A stretch of DNA of 32,233 nt, taken from assembly GCA_036985755.1 (NCBI GenBank), contig BTQG01000018.1, positions 1-32,233 of the forward strand, in the 5' to 3' direction. The translations under genes and the position numbers were made by a program. This DNA comes from JACZST01 sp036985755. Its GTDB lineage: Bacteria > Actinomycetota > Acidimicrobiia > Spongiisociales > UBA5794. Each line of letters begins with the position of its first letter. Position 1 is the first letter of the stretch. The notes under the pieces are model-generated. The model searched no databases. It saw only the letters and a list, made by a program, of their open reading frames with translations, and was not told the origin of the DNA. This document shows positions 24,651-32,233 of the stretch, piece by piece.

Positions 24651-25420
24651 GTCATCACCGCCTCGAGGACCCCACCGGCTACGGAGAGGGATTTGTCCGA
24701 GATCTCAAAACATGCCGCTACCTGTGCCCTCGGATCGATATCGGCAATCTTGAGGCCATTCTTCACCGGGCCGGGGGCGATCAGGCCGCGGACCACCCCG
24801 GCGATCGGCGCCGGAAGCCGGGTTGCACCGATCCGGCCGAGGACCTGGTGTGCGGTGACCAGATCACCGATCTCGACGTCCCACACCACGTCGCCGTCGG
24901 CGGTGGCCCGCAAGACACGAGCAGAGGACACCCCGCCCACCAGGCCGGGGACTCCGGTATCGGCTTGCGCCGCACCTTCCCAGATCACCCGCCCAAGGTG
25001 CGGTCCCCTGTTGGTCTCGACCACCGCGTCACAATGCTCACCGGCGACAAAGCCGGGACCGAGGCCGACGACCAGCGGCGCCATGTCCCGGCTGGTGTCG
25101 AGAGGCTGCTTGGCCAGTCGGGCGTCGACGACGATCGACACCGGGGTCGGGAACTGCGCCATGGTCTCGCTGACCAGCACCGCGACCGCATCGGCGCTGG
25201 CCGCCACGGCGTCGTCGGGGGTGTCGACGAGGACCGCCCTGACATCCTCGACAACGGTGGTTCCCTCGGTAACCGCCGTGGAGAACGCAACGGTGCGCCG
25301 CACCGTGAGCGGCCGCGGGATCTCGAGCACGATGACGGGAAAACCCGCTCGGTTGAGCCGCCATGCCGTGCCCGTCCCCAGATCCCCTCCACCACGCACG
25401 ACGACGAGGTTCTCCGGCAT
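24638..25420 (-). CDS. yqeB: Selenium-dependent molybdenum hydroxylase accessory protein YqeB
   Basis: The product is 260 residues from the ATG at 25420; a GTG one codon earlier is possible. It begins with a Rossmann-like strand and loop, Val-Val-Arg-Gly-Gly-Gly-Asp-Leu-Gly-Thr, then has Gly-Leu-Gly-Pro-Gly-Phe near the middle and a biotinyl-like C-terminal part with Pro-Ile-Ala-Gly-Val-Val-Arg-Gly. This is the EF2563/YqeB family, a marker of labile-selenium molybdenum hydroxylases. Start and upstream xdhC stop overlap as TGATG, so translation is coupled. Confidence 0.9.
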   Translation of the reverse strand: MPENLVVVRGGGDLGTGTAWRLNRAGFPVIVLEIPRPLTVRRTVAFSTAVTEGTTVVEDVRAVLVDTPDDAVAASADAVAVLVSETMAQFPTPVSIVVDARLAKQPLDTSRDMAPLVVGLGPGFVAGEHCDAVVETNRGPHLGRVIWEGAAQADTGVPGLVGGVSSARVLRATADGDVVWDVEIGDLVTAHQVLGRIGATRLPAPIAGVVRGLIAPGPVKNGLKIADIDPRAQVAACFEISDKSLSVAGGVLEAVMTWNR

Positions 25421-26217
25421 CACTCGTCTTCTTGAACGACTTCCGACCGGGTCTCTTTGATGATCTCGGAGAGGATCGACACCGCGATCTCCTGGACGGT
25501 CTCGGCGCCGAGCTCGATGCCCACCGGCACGTGGATCCGATCAAGGTCGGCCTCCTCGACGCCCCCGGCGACGAGCTGCTGTTTGGTGGTGATCCAGCGC
25601 CGCTCACTGCCCATGACGCCGATGTATCGAGCGGGGGTCTCCAGCAATCTGGGGATGGCGTCCACATCGATGTCGACGCTCCTGGTTACGAGCACAACCG
25701 ACGTGTCCTCGGTGACCGGCGCCTCGGCGAGGGCAGCGGCAACAGAGCCGGCGATTCGCTCGTCGGCATCGGGCAGCGCCTCTTCGCCAACCCGTTCGGC
25801 CCGGTCGTCGCTGGCGATCGTTCGGTAGCCGAGCCAGTGGGCGAGGTCGACGACTGCCGCACCGACGTGACCGATGCCGATGACAAAGACGGTGTGTGGG
25901 GGCATGTAGGGCTCCAGGTAGACGGTCAGCTCGCCACCGCAGACGCCGGGGTCTCCCCGATCGGGGTTGACGAGTGCGTATGTCTCGAGGCGAGTCTTGC
26001 CGGTGCGCAGCACGTCGAGTGCGTCTTGGATCACCCGTGACTCCAGTTGGCCACCACCGATGGTTCCCGACTGCTCGCGTGCGGAGTAGATGAGCATCTT
26101 GGTGCCGGCATGGCGTGGCACCGATCGCCTGGTGGCCACGACGGTGACGAGCGCGACGGGCCGTCGCTCGGCGACGGCTGCCGACAGCTCGGCGAGCAGC
26201 CCTTGATCTGGTGTCAC
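25420..26217 (-). CDS. xdhC: Molybdenum cofactor insertion protein XdhC
   Basis: The product is 265 residues from the GTG at 26217. The N-terminal XdhC/CoxI domain has Val-Pro-Arg-His-Ala-Gly-Thr-Lys-Met and Gly-Thr-Ile-Gly-Gly-Gly-Gln-Leu-Glu. A Gly-Val-Cys-Gly-Gly-Glu-Leu motif follows, then a C-terminal Rossmann fold (Val-Ile-Gly-Ile-Gly-His-Val-Gly, about 110). XdhC binds molybdenum cofactor, promotes its sulfuration and delivers it to the hydroxylase; in this cluster it may serve the selenated form. The open frame extends to 26334 but that part overlaps xdhD and does not look like the family. It begins 7 nt after the xdhD stop. Confidence 0.92.
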   Translation of the reverse strand: MTPDQGLLAELSAAVAERRPVALVTVVATRRSVPRHAGTKMLIYSAREQSGTIGGGQLESRVIQDALDVLRTGKTRLETYALVNPDRGDPGVCGGELTVYLEPYMPPHTVFVIGIGHVGAAVVDLAHWLGYRTIASDDRAERVGEEALPDADERIAGSVAAALAEAPVTEDTSVVLVTRSVDIDVDAIPRLLETPARYIGVMGSERRWITTKQQLVAGGVEEADLDRIHVPVGIELGAETVQEIAVSILSEIIKETRSEVVQEDE

Positions 26218-26224
26218 GACTCGA

Positions 26225-29128
26225 TCACACCGATTGCAAGCCGCGCCACACCCGTTCCGGGGTGAGCGGAATGGCGTCGATTCTGGCGCCGGTGGCGTCG
26301 GCGAGGGCGTTCCTGATCGCTGGTGCAACCCCATCCTTCGGGATCTCGGCGATGGCTTTGGCTCCGAACGGCCCGCTCTTCTCCATGGTCTGGACCAGGA
26401 TGGCTTCGATGTCTGGCATTTCGTCGGCGCGGTAGATCTTGTATGGGCCGAACCTGGCGTTGACCATCGCCCCGTCGCTGTCGTACACCATCTCCTCGCA
26501 GTGGCCGTAACCGAGGGCCTGGATCATGCCACCCTCGACCTGGCCCGAGGCCGTCACCGGGTTGATCGGCACCCCGCAATCGACGGCCATGACCAGCGAG
26601 ATGACCGTTAGCTGGCCGGTGTCTATGTCCACCTCGACCTCAGCGAACTGGGCTGCGTACGGCGGCGGCGACTCGGTAGATACGTACGACGCCGTCCCCA
26701 TGATCTGGTGCTGTTGCTCCTGGTGCAGGCTGGACAGGGCGATATCCTCGATGCTCACCGAGCGCCCGTCCGTCGACCAGGCACTCCCGTCGTGCAGGTC
26801 GATGCCACCGGCGGTGGTAGCGAGGATACGTGCGGCGCGCTCGACCACCTGGCGGCGTGCCTCTTCTGCGGCTCGTTTCACCGCCATGCCCGAGATGTAG
26901 GTGGTGCTGGAGGCATAGGCACCGGTATCAAATGGTGTCATGTCGGTATCTGCGGCGTAGATGAGGATGTCGTCGAGAGGAACTCCAAGCACCTCGGCGG
27001 CGATCTGGCCGAGCACGGTGTCCGCCCCGGTTCCCAGGTCGGTGGCGCCGACCAGGAGGTTGAACGAGCCGTCGTCGTTGATCTTGATGCTGGCCGCTCC
27101 CATGTCGAGGCCGGGGATGGCGGTGCCGTGCATGCACATGGCGAAGCCGATGCCCCGTCTGATGTGGGGCCGGTCGGAGGGGGCGCGCCATTCCGGATCG
27201 CTCCTGCGGTCCCAGCCGATGGCTCGCTGACCCTGTGCGACGCACTCCTCGAGGCCGCTGGATGTGATCACCGGCACCACCTCCACGTCGACGTCGCCCT
27301 CGCCGAGCAGCGGTGCGATATCGATCGGGTCGCCCACCGTGGTCCAGTTGAGGCGCCGGAACTCGATGGCATCCATGTCCAGGGCAGCCGCAATGTCCTC
27401 CATGTGCGCCTCGAGAGCGAAGAGTGCCTGCGGGGCCCCGTAGCCGCGGTAGGCGCCGGGAACGGGGATGTTGGTGTAGACCACATCGCAGCGGAAGCGC
27501 TTGTTCGGGCAGTTGTACGAACTGAGGCCGCGCAACCCTGTGACCATTTGCACGGTGAGCCCGTGGGTGCCGTAGGCGCCGGTGTTGGCGACGATGCGCA
27601 TTTCCTGGGCGACGAGCCGACCGTCGTTGCTCACCCCGGTCTTGTAGGTGACGGTCTGGGGATGCCGGGTCCTGCTGGAGACGAACTCCTCGTGGCGGGT
27701 CAACTCGAGTCGTACCGGCTTGCCGGTCGCCATGGTCAGGTGGCCGACGATGTCTTCGATCAGCATCTCCTGTTTGACGCCGAAACCACCACCGATGCGT
27801 GGTTTGATGATGCGGATCTTCTTCACGGCGAGGCCGAGCAGTGGGGCCACCATCCGCCGGGTGTGGAATGGCACCTGGGTCGAGGTCCTGATCACCAGGC
27901 GCTCATCGCTGTCCCACCACGAGATGGCGATGTGGGGCTCGATCGGGGCAGGTTGTACCTGGTGCACCCGCAGCGTTTGCTCGAATACATGGTCGGCGCC
28001 GGCAAGGGCGGCATCGACGTCGCCGCTATCGGCGGCGATATGGTGGACGATGTTGCGCGAGGCATCGTGGGCGCCCTCCATATCGGCCTCGTCGTGGATC
28101 ACCGGTGCGCCCTTGGCGAGGGCGTCGGACTCATCGAAGACTGCGGGCAGCACCTCGTAGGTGACGTCGATGAGGTCGATGGCGGCTTGCGCAATCTCGA
28201 TGGTGTCGGCGGCGACTGCGGCGACCCGGTCGCCGACGAACCGGACCTTGGTGTCGAAGCTCACCTGGTCGTGAGGGAGGGGATTGGGGTAGCTCTGCCC
28301 GCCGGACGCGTACCGAACCCTCGGCACATTCTCGTGATGAAGCACGGCTCTCACCCCGTCGAGCTCACGGGCTCTGGAGTCGTCGATGGCAATGATCCTG
28401 GCGTGGGCGTGCGGGCTGTACAGCACCTTGGCGTACAGCAGGCCCCTTGTGTCGATGTCGTCGACGAAGGCGGGGTGGCCCTTCGCCAGTTTGAGTGCAT
28501 CCACCTTCGGTTCCGGCTGGCCGACGACGCTGGTCTGCGGGACCTCGGGGCTGGGAACGATGCGGGGGGACAGCATGGGGAGACCGGCAAGATCCGCCGC
28601 TCCCTCATCGGCGAACAGGGGTTGGGTGAGTGGCGCCACCCGGGCGACGGCGACGTCCTCGACCGCATCGCCGCGCATGACGGCTGCGGCGCGCAGGATG
28701 GCGTGCACCGGTCGGATGTAGCCGGTCTCCCGGTCGAGGATCCCGGTGAGGGCGTCGCGCACCTCGGCTTCGGTTGGGTCCGGCTCGGTGTCAATCAGTT
28801 GTTTGGCGGCCAGGATCTGCGCCGGAGTCGAGTATCCCGATTGCATGGCTCCGCTCTCGATGAAAGCGGTTTGGATGGGATGGATGCTTCCCGGCTTGGC
28901 CAGGCCCTCGACGGTCTCGATCCGGTGTCCGTCGACCTGGGCGGCAAGCAAGATCTCCGCCGAGACCAGCTTTCCGTCCACGAGCACTGCCGCCGCGCCG
29001 GTCTCTCCGGTTTCGGCGCCGAACCGCACGCTGAAGAGCCCCTGTCTGCGCAGCACCCGGCGGAGCGTTTCGTGAGGCTCGCATTCGATCGTCATCGGCT
29101 CACCGTTGATGGTTACGTCGATCGTCAT
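26225..29128 (-). CDS. xdhD: XdhD-type molybdenum hydroxylase with a cysteine-free ferredoxin domain
   Basis: The product is 967 residues. Residues 1-150 align by eye with the two-part 2Fe-2S domain of xanthine dehydrogenases, but every cluster cysteine is replaced: Ala38, Thr43, Ala46, Glu58, Ser97, Ser100, Asp132 and Glu134. From about 200 on it is a molybdopterin subunit: Gly-Gly-Gly-Phe-Gly-Val-Lys-Gln, Ala-Tyr-Arg-Gly-Tyr-Gly-Ala-Pro-Gln, and Gly-Pro-Phe-Gly-Ala-Lys followed by Ala-Ile-Ala-Glu, placing the catalytic Glu at 928. The last motif has Glu-Ile rather than the Glu-Pro of ordinary xanthine dehydrogenases, as I recall for E. coli XdhD. Substrate is unknown; purines are likely. 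It overlaps ygfM by 4 bases. Confidence 0.9.
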   Translation of the reverse strand: MTIDVTINGEPMTIECEPHETLRRVLRRQGLFSVRFGAETGETGAAAVLVDGKLVSAEILLAAQVDGHRIETVEGLAKPGSIHPIQTAFIESGAMQSGYSTPAQILAAKQLIDTEPDPTEAEVRDALTGILDRETGYIRPVHAILRAAAVMRGDAVEDVAVARVAPLTQPLFADEGAADLAGLPMLSPRIVPSPEVPQTSVVGQPEPKVDALKLAKGHPAFVDDIDTRGLLYAKVLYSPHAHARIIAIDDSRARELDGVRAVLHHENVPRVRYASGGQSYPNPLPHDQVSFDTKVRFVGDRVAAVAADTIEIAQAAIDLIDVTYEVLPAVFDESDALAKGAPVIHDEADMEGAHDASRNIVHHIAADSGDVDAALAGADHVFEQTLRVHQVQPAPIEPHIAISWWDSDERLVIRTSTQVPFHTRRMVAPLLGLAVKKIRIIKPRIGGGFGVKQEMLIEDIVGHLTMATGKPVRLELTRHEEFVSSRTRHPQTVTYKTGVSNDGRLVAQEMRIVANTGAYGTHGLTVQMVTGLRGLSSYNCPNKRFRCDVVYTNIPVPGAYRGYGAPQALFALEAHMEDIAAALDMDAIEFRRLNWTTVGDPIDIAPLLGEGDVDVEVVPVITSSGLEECVAQGQRAIGWDRRSDPEWRAPSDRPHIRRGIGFAMCMHGTAIPGLDMGAASIKINDDGSFNLLVGATDLGTGADTVLGQIAAEVLGVPLDDILIYAADTDMTPFDTGAYASSTTYISGMAVKRAAEEARRQVVERAARILATTAGGIDLHDGSAWSTDGRSVSIEDIALSSLHQEQQHQIMGTASYVSTESPPPYAAQFAEVEVDIDTGQLTVISLVMAVDCGVPINPVTASGQVEGGMIQALGYGHCEEMVYDSDGAMVNARFGPYKIYRADEMPDIEAILVQTMEKSGPFGAKAIAEIPKDGVAPAIRNALADATGARIDAIPLTPERVWRGLQSV

Positions 29129-29844
29129 GAAGACTCGCCGACCGCGGCGATGACCCGAGCCGCCAGGGTCTCGGCGAGGTGGCGCCGGTAGTTGCTGGTG
29201 CCTCGGAAGTCTCCTGGAGGATCGATGGTGGGAAGCGTTCCGGCATCGGCGAGCACAGGAAACGCGGCGACGCCGGTCAGGGCCAGCAACATCGCCCCGT
29301 CGTCGGTGCGCCGCGCCACCGCCATCACGATCGGCCGATCGGCAGGGGTGCGCCCCGTCCGTTCGGCTGCGGCGGCCCCTCCACCCTCGATGGTGACACC
29401 GGTGATGATCCCGGGGTGCGGTGTGACCAGGTAGTCGGGTAGGGCGACCGTTTGCGGCCCGTCGCTGGTGGCGATGGTGACCGCCGTGTCATGGACGAGC
29501 AGGCCGGCAACCAGCTCGCTCTCCGGATCCCGTGTAGCGATGGTTCCTGCCAGCGTCGCCGCGTTGCGAATCGTGTTCGGGGCCTCGCGCCGGGCGAGGT
29601 CACGCAGGATCGGCGGAACCAGATCAGACTCGACGAGATCGCTGAGCCGTGCCATGGCACCGATGGCGATACGGTCGCCGTCGATCTCGATGGTGTCGAG
29701 ATCGAGGTCTTGGAGGTCGACGACCACCGTTGCTACACCGGAGGGGATCAGCGATGTGCCCCCGCTGAGCACGGCGGTCCCGTCCGACTCCAGCAGGGAG
29801 AGGGCGTCTGTGAGCGTTGTCGGTCGGTGGTAGGCGCGGATCAC
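29125..29844 (-). CDS. ygfM: FAD-binding subunit of molybdenum hydroxylase, YgfM-like
   Basis: The product is 239 residues from the GTG at 29844, which has GAGAGGAG upstream; the longer frame to 30180 runs through the divergent lipoprotein gene and lacks family sequence. It shows the CoxM/XdhB-type FAD domain: Leu-Ser-Gly-Gly-Thr-Ser-Leu-Ile-Pro near residue 30, and Ile-Arg-Asn-Ala-Ala-Thr-Leu-Ala-Gly-Thr-Ile-Ala near 100. In ordinary hydroxylases this subunit takes electrons from 2Fe-2S clusters and passes them to NAD. With a cluster-free XdhD next to it, its electron source is unclear. It is first in the operon ygfM-xdhD-xdhC-yqeB-yqeC. Confidence 0.85.
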   Translation of the reverse strand: MIRAYHRPTTLTDALSLLESDGTAVLSGGTSLIPSGVATVVVDLQDLDLDTIEIDGDRIAIGAMARLSDLVESDLVPPILRDLARREAPNTIRNAATLAGTIATRDPESELVAGLLVHDTAVTIATSDGPQTVALPDYLVTPHPGIITGVTIEGGGAAAAERTGRTPADRPIVMAVARRTDDGAMLLALTGVAAFPVLADAGTLPTIDPPGDFRGTSNYRRHLAETLAARVIAAVGESS

Positions 29845-29968
29845 GGTCGGGATCGCTCCTCTCGGACGCGCAGGGCCGATTTTCGCACACTCTACCGATG
29901 CCGGTGTACGCATCAGGATTGGAGCGAACGGCCCATCAAGGTTTGTCTGCCACCACCGATCATTGACT

Positions 29969-30790
29969 ATGACGCGTTGGGCATTGCTCGTGCTCCCGGC
30001 GGTCCTCGTCACCGCCTGTGCGACCGCTCGCGCCGAAACCGGCGATTGGGTCACCGAGCTCGAGGCGACCATCGCGACCAGTTCCACGATGGGGGTCGTC
30101 GAGACGGCAGCGGCCCCCACCGAAGCGGCGACGGTCGTAGCTCGAGGCATTGCCGTCGACGTGGTACCCGGTGTTCCCATTTCGCGACCAGCCGGGTTTC
30201 CTTCGATCGATGAGCTGGAGCCGCTCGTCGGAGCATTGCAGATGCCGCATCCGCATGCGCGAATATCGAGTTCCCTCGCCGCGGTGGATGGACTCGAAAC
30301 ACTGCTGGCACAAGGGCTGGATGCGGATCAGCTCAACCAGCAAATGACCATCACCTACTTCGATGGGCTCATCATCTGGGACGCACCGACGGGATATCGC
30401 CAGATCGCGGTGCCGGGCTTCCCGATGATGTATCCGGGGGAGGACGGAAAATGGCAGGAGGTGATGGGTTTCGAGTGGCCGGTGTTCGGGCCACTCCCCG
30501 ATTGGTCGATGGCACAGAGCGCCGCAGTCCTGGTGCTCGACGCCGAACCCGAGATCGTGGCCTACGAGCGGGTGGCTGACACGGCGACCGTTCGTTTGAC
30601 CCTTGCCACCGGCAGGGACCGAGTGGACGTCTGGCTCGATGAGACCGGGGCAGTGCTGCGTATCGTGCAGGACTTCACCGGGCCCGATGGCCGATCCCGC
30701 TGGCTCGGCGTGTGGGATGTGGAGACACTGTCGCCCGAGCTCAGCGGACCACTCCCGTTCGATCCGGACTCGTTGGGTAGCGATCAGTAG
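29969..30790 (+). CDS. Predicted lipoprotein of unknown function
   Basis: The product is 273 residues from the ATG at 29969 (a TTG two codons earlier is possible). The N-terminus has a basic residue, a hydrophobic stretch and the lipobox Val-Thr-Ala-Cys, so it should be lipid-anchored on the outer face of the membrane. The rest is soluble, with beta-strand-like segments near 115-150 (Met-Thr-Ile-Thr-Tyr-Phe-Asp, then Trp-Asp-Ala-Pro) and 205-230. The strand pattern is loosely like LppX/LprG or LolA folds, but I do not recognise a family. It diverges from ygfM (124 bases between the starts) and precedes the deaminase gene by 38 bases. Confidence 0.75.
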   Translation: MTRWALLVLPAVLVTACATARAETGDWVTELEATIATSSTMGVVETAAAPTEAATVVARGIAVDVVPGVPISRPAGFPSIDELEPLVGALQMPHPHARISSSLAAVDGLETLLAQGLDADQLNQQMTITYFDGLIIWDAPTGYRQIAVPGFPMMYPGEDGKWQEVMGFEWPVFGPLPDWSMAQSAAVLVLDAEPEIVAYERVADTATVRLTLATGRDRVDVWLDETGAVLRIVQDFTGPDGRSRWLGVWDVETLSPELSGPLPFDPDSLGSDQ

Positions 30791-30814
30791 CCCTGGTCGT
30801 CTCCGGCGAAGCTC

Positions 30815-30820
30815 TACTGT
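30815..30820 (+). promoter_or_regulatory. Probable -10 hexamer TACTGT
   Basis: The hexamer lies 8 nt before the GTG at 30829, which lacks a Shine-Dalgarno sequence. It would give the deaminase gene its own leaderless transcript, separate from the lipoprotein gene upstream. Confidence 0.4.
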
Positions 30821-30828
30821 TGGCGCCC

Positions 30829-32190
30829 GTGAGCAGCCTTCTCGTCAAACACGCCACCGTGCTGGCGACGATGGATGAAACGGGCACCGAGATCGATGAT
30901 GGTGGCCTGTATGCGGTAGACGGATGGATCGAACAGGTCGGTCCCACCTCGAAGCTCCCTACCGGTGCCGACGAGGTGCTCGATCTCTCCGGCCACGTCG
31001 TGCTGCCAGGGCTGATCAACACCCACCACCACTTCTATCAAACGCTGACCAGAGCGGTACCCGGCGCTCAGGATGCCGGCTTGTTCGACTGGCTGCGAAC
31101 CCTGTATCCGATCTGGGCCCGTATGACTCCCGAGGATGTGCAGGTGTCCACCCAGGTGGCCCTTGCCGAACTCGCCCTCTCCGGTTGCACCACCTCGTCG
31201 GATCATCTCTACCTGTATCCCAACGGATCGTCGATGGGAGACCAGGTGGAGGCGGCGGAGGCGATCGGGCTGCGCCTCCATCTAGCCAGGGGATCGATGA
31301 GCCTGGGGGAGAGCGACGGCGGCCTGCCGCCGGACTCGGTCGTCGAAGACGAGGACGTGATCCTCGCCGAGACCCAGCAGGCAATCGAGGAGTTCCACGA
31401 CCCGAAACCGGGTGCCATGGTGCGGGTCGTAGTGGCCCCATGTTCGCCGTTCTCGGTGTCGACCGACCTCATGCGCGAGGCCACCGATCTGGCCCGCACC
31501 TACGGCGTCCACCTGCACACCCACGTCGCCGAGACCCTCGACGAAGAGCAGTTCTGCTTCGGATTGTGTGGGATGCGCCCCGTCGAGCTGATGGAGGACC
31601 TCGGCTGGGCGGGCGAAGACGTGTGGTACGCCCACGGCGTGTTCGTCGACGAGGCAGAGATAAAGCGGATGGCAGCAGCGGGCACCGGTGTGGCGCACTG
31701 TCCAACGTCGAACATGCGGCTTGCCTCCGGGATCGCCCCACTGCGCGGCTACCTGGAAGCGGGCGTGCGTACCGGGCTCGGCGTCGACGGCTCGGCGAGC
31801 AACGACGGAAGCCATCTGCTTGGCGAGGCCCGTCAGGCAATGCTGCTCGCCCGGCTCGCCGCCGCAGGTGAGGAGGGCCCGCTGTTCTCGGCCCGGCAGG
31901 CGCTGCGGCTGGCAACGAGAGGGTCGGCGGCGGTGCTTGGTCGCGACGATGTCGGCTCTCTCCAGGCCGGAAAGGCCGCCGACTTCACTGCGATCTCGCT
32001 CGATCGCATCGAATACGCCGGAGCGTTGCACGACCCGGTGGCTGCCGTGCTCTTTGCAGCCCCTGTCACCGTCGACCACACCTACGTGCACGGGCGCGCC
32101 GTGGTGAGCGAGGGGGAGCTTGTTGGGATCGAGCTGCCGCCTCTCTTGGAGCGCCACAACGCGGCTGCGCGGCGCCTGCTGAACGGATAG
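30829..32190 (+). CDS. 8-oxoguanine deaminase-like amidohydrolase
   Basis: The product is 453 residues from the GTG at 30829. It has a complete amidohydrolase architecture: N-terminal beta-sandwich strands, the metal site Asn-Thr-His-His-His-Phe-Tyr-Gln near residue 65, Leu-His-Thr-His-Val-Ala-Glu near 228, Trp-Tyr-Ala-His-Gly-Val, Val-Ala-His-Cys-Pro-Thr-Ser-Asn, and the catalytic Asp in Gly-Val-Asp-Gly-Ser-Ala-Ser. The segment Leu-Phe-Asp-Trp-Leu-Arg-Thr-Leu-Tyr-Pro-Ile-Trp is typical of 8-oxoguanine deaminases, which convert 8-oxoguanine to urate. The product would fit a purine-handling region with ssnA and xdhD. An alternative is an isoguanine or s-triazine-type deaminase. A 10-base palindrome, GGTCCGGACC, follows the stop at 32194-32203. 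Confidence 0.88.
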   Translation: MSSLLVKHATVLATMDETGTEIDDGGLYAVDGWIEQVGPTSKLPTGADEVLDLSGHVVLPGLINTHHHFYQTLTRAVPGAQDAGLFDWLRTLYPIWARMTPEDVQVSTQVALAELALSGCTTSSDHLYLYPNGSSMGDQVEAAEAIGLRLHLARGSMSLGESDGGLPPDSVVEDEDVILAETQQAIEEFHDPKPGAMVRVVVAPCSPFSVSTDLMREATDLARTYGVHLHTHVAETLDEEQFCFGLCGMRPVELMEDLGWAGEDVWYAHGVFVDEAEIKRMAAAGTGVAHCPTSNMRLASGIAPLRGYLEAGVRTGLGVDGSASNDGSHLLGEARQAMLLARLAAAGEEGPLFSARQALRLATRGSAAVLGRDDVGSLQAGKAADFTAISLDRIEYAGALHDPVAAVLFAAPVTVDHTYVHGRAVVSEGELVGIELPPLLERHNAAARRLLNG

Positions 32191-32233
32191 CACGGTCCGG
32201 ACCTGCCTGCCGCTTGTTGTGCGCCCGCTAGAT

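Noticed and set aside
26708..29191. An 827-codon open frame on the plus strand opposite xdhD
   Set aside because: It mirrors the codon structure of xdhD and its translation is low-complexity with no recognisable domain.
23949..29844. Selenocysteine-encoding TGA codons in the selenium-linked operon
   Set aside because: All five frames are open without internal TGA. The selenium in this enzyme class is a labile cofactor ligand, not selenocysteine.
32194..32203. Palindrome GGTCCGGACC after the deaminase gene as a terminator
   Set aside because: It is a 10-base perfect palindrome with no loop and no T-run, and only 30 bases of context remain before the window ends.

Overview
The window is high-GC, densely coded bacterial chromosome. 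Gene content and order fit an uncultivated member of the Actinomycetota, possibly class Acidimicrobiia: a DUF3052 protein, a zinc-ribbon/cyclase/ATPase/TPR signalling protein, ftsEX followed by a peptidoglycan hydrolase, and many genes that appear to lack a ribosome binding site. The class assignment is an inference. No gap between genes exceeds 300 bases, and there is no rRNA, ordinary tRNA, CRISPR array, transposase or phage gene.

Layout. (1) 1-2255, minus strand: three overlapping membrane-protein genes (multipass protein, DUF4129, DUF4350), the last running off the left edge. (2) 2324-15366, mainly plus strand: a housekeeping block with comF, hpf, an orphan LuxR-type response regulator, a four-helix-bundle gene bracketed by inverted 7-nt repeats, secA, an alpha/beta hydrolase, prfB with its programmed frameshift, ftsE-ftsX-M23 peptidase, smpB, a minus-strand methyltransferase, and the tmRNA gene ssrA. 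(3) 15384-18866: a strong hairpin, then a 1132-residue cyclase/ATPase/TPR protein. (4) 18915-32190: a purine and selenium-dependent molybdenum hydroxylase region. Its plus-strand arm is ssnA, ygfK and a DUF3052 gene. Its minus-strand arm is ygfM, xdhD, xdhC, yqeB and yqeC, tightly packed. A lipoprotein gene and an 8-oxoguanine-deaminase-like gene follow on the plus strand.

How the genes work together. Part 2 joins ribosome hibernation (Hpf), translation termination and rescue (PrfB, SmpB, tmRNA), protein export (SecA) and cell-wall splitting at division (FtsEX with a catalytically intact M23 peptidase). Part 4 resembles the E. coli ygfK-ssnA-ygfM-xdhD group plus the maturation genes xdhC, yqeB and yqeC. 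It probably oxidises or reduces a purine-like heterocycle with a molybdenum enzyme carrying labile selenium, while two amidohydrolases deaminate related purines. The most unusual points are: XdhD keeps the fold-like sequence of a 2Fe-2S domain but has lost all eight cluster cysteines; SsnA is a shortened form with a clear start; and the four-helix-bundle gene looks like a small repeat-bounded cassette, with a third repeat array elsewhere in the window. Eight genes also show a TAnnnT hexamer 6-8 nt before the start codon, which suggests leaderless transcription.
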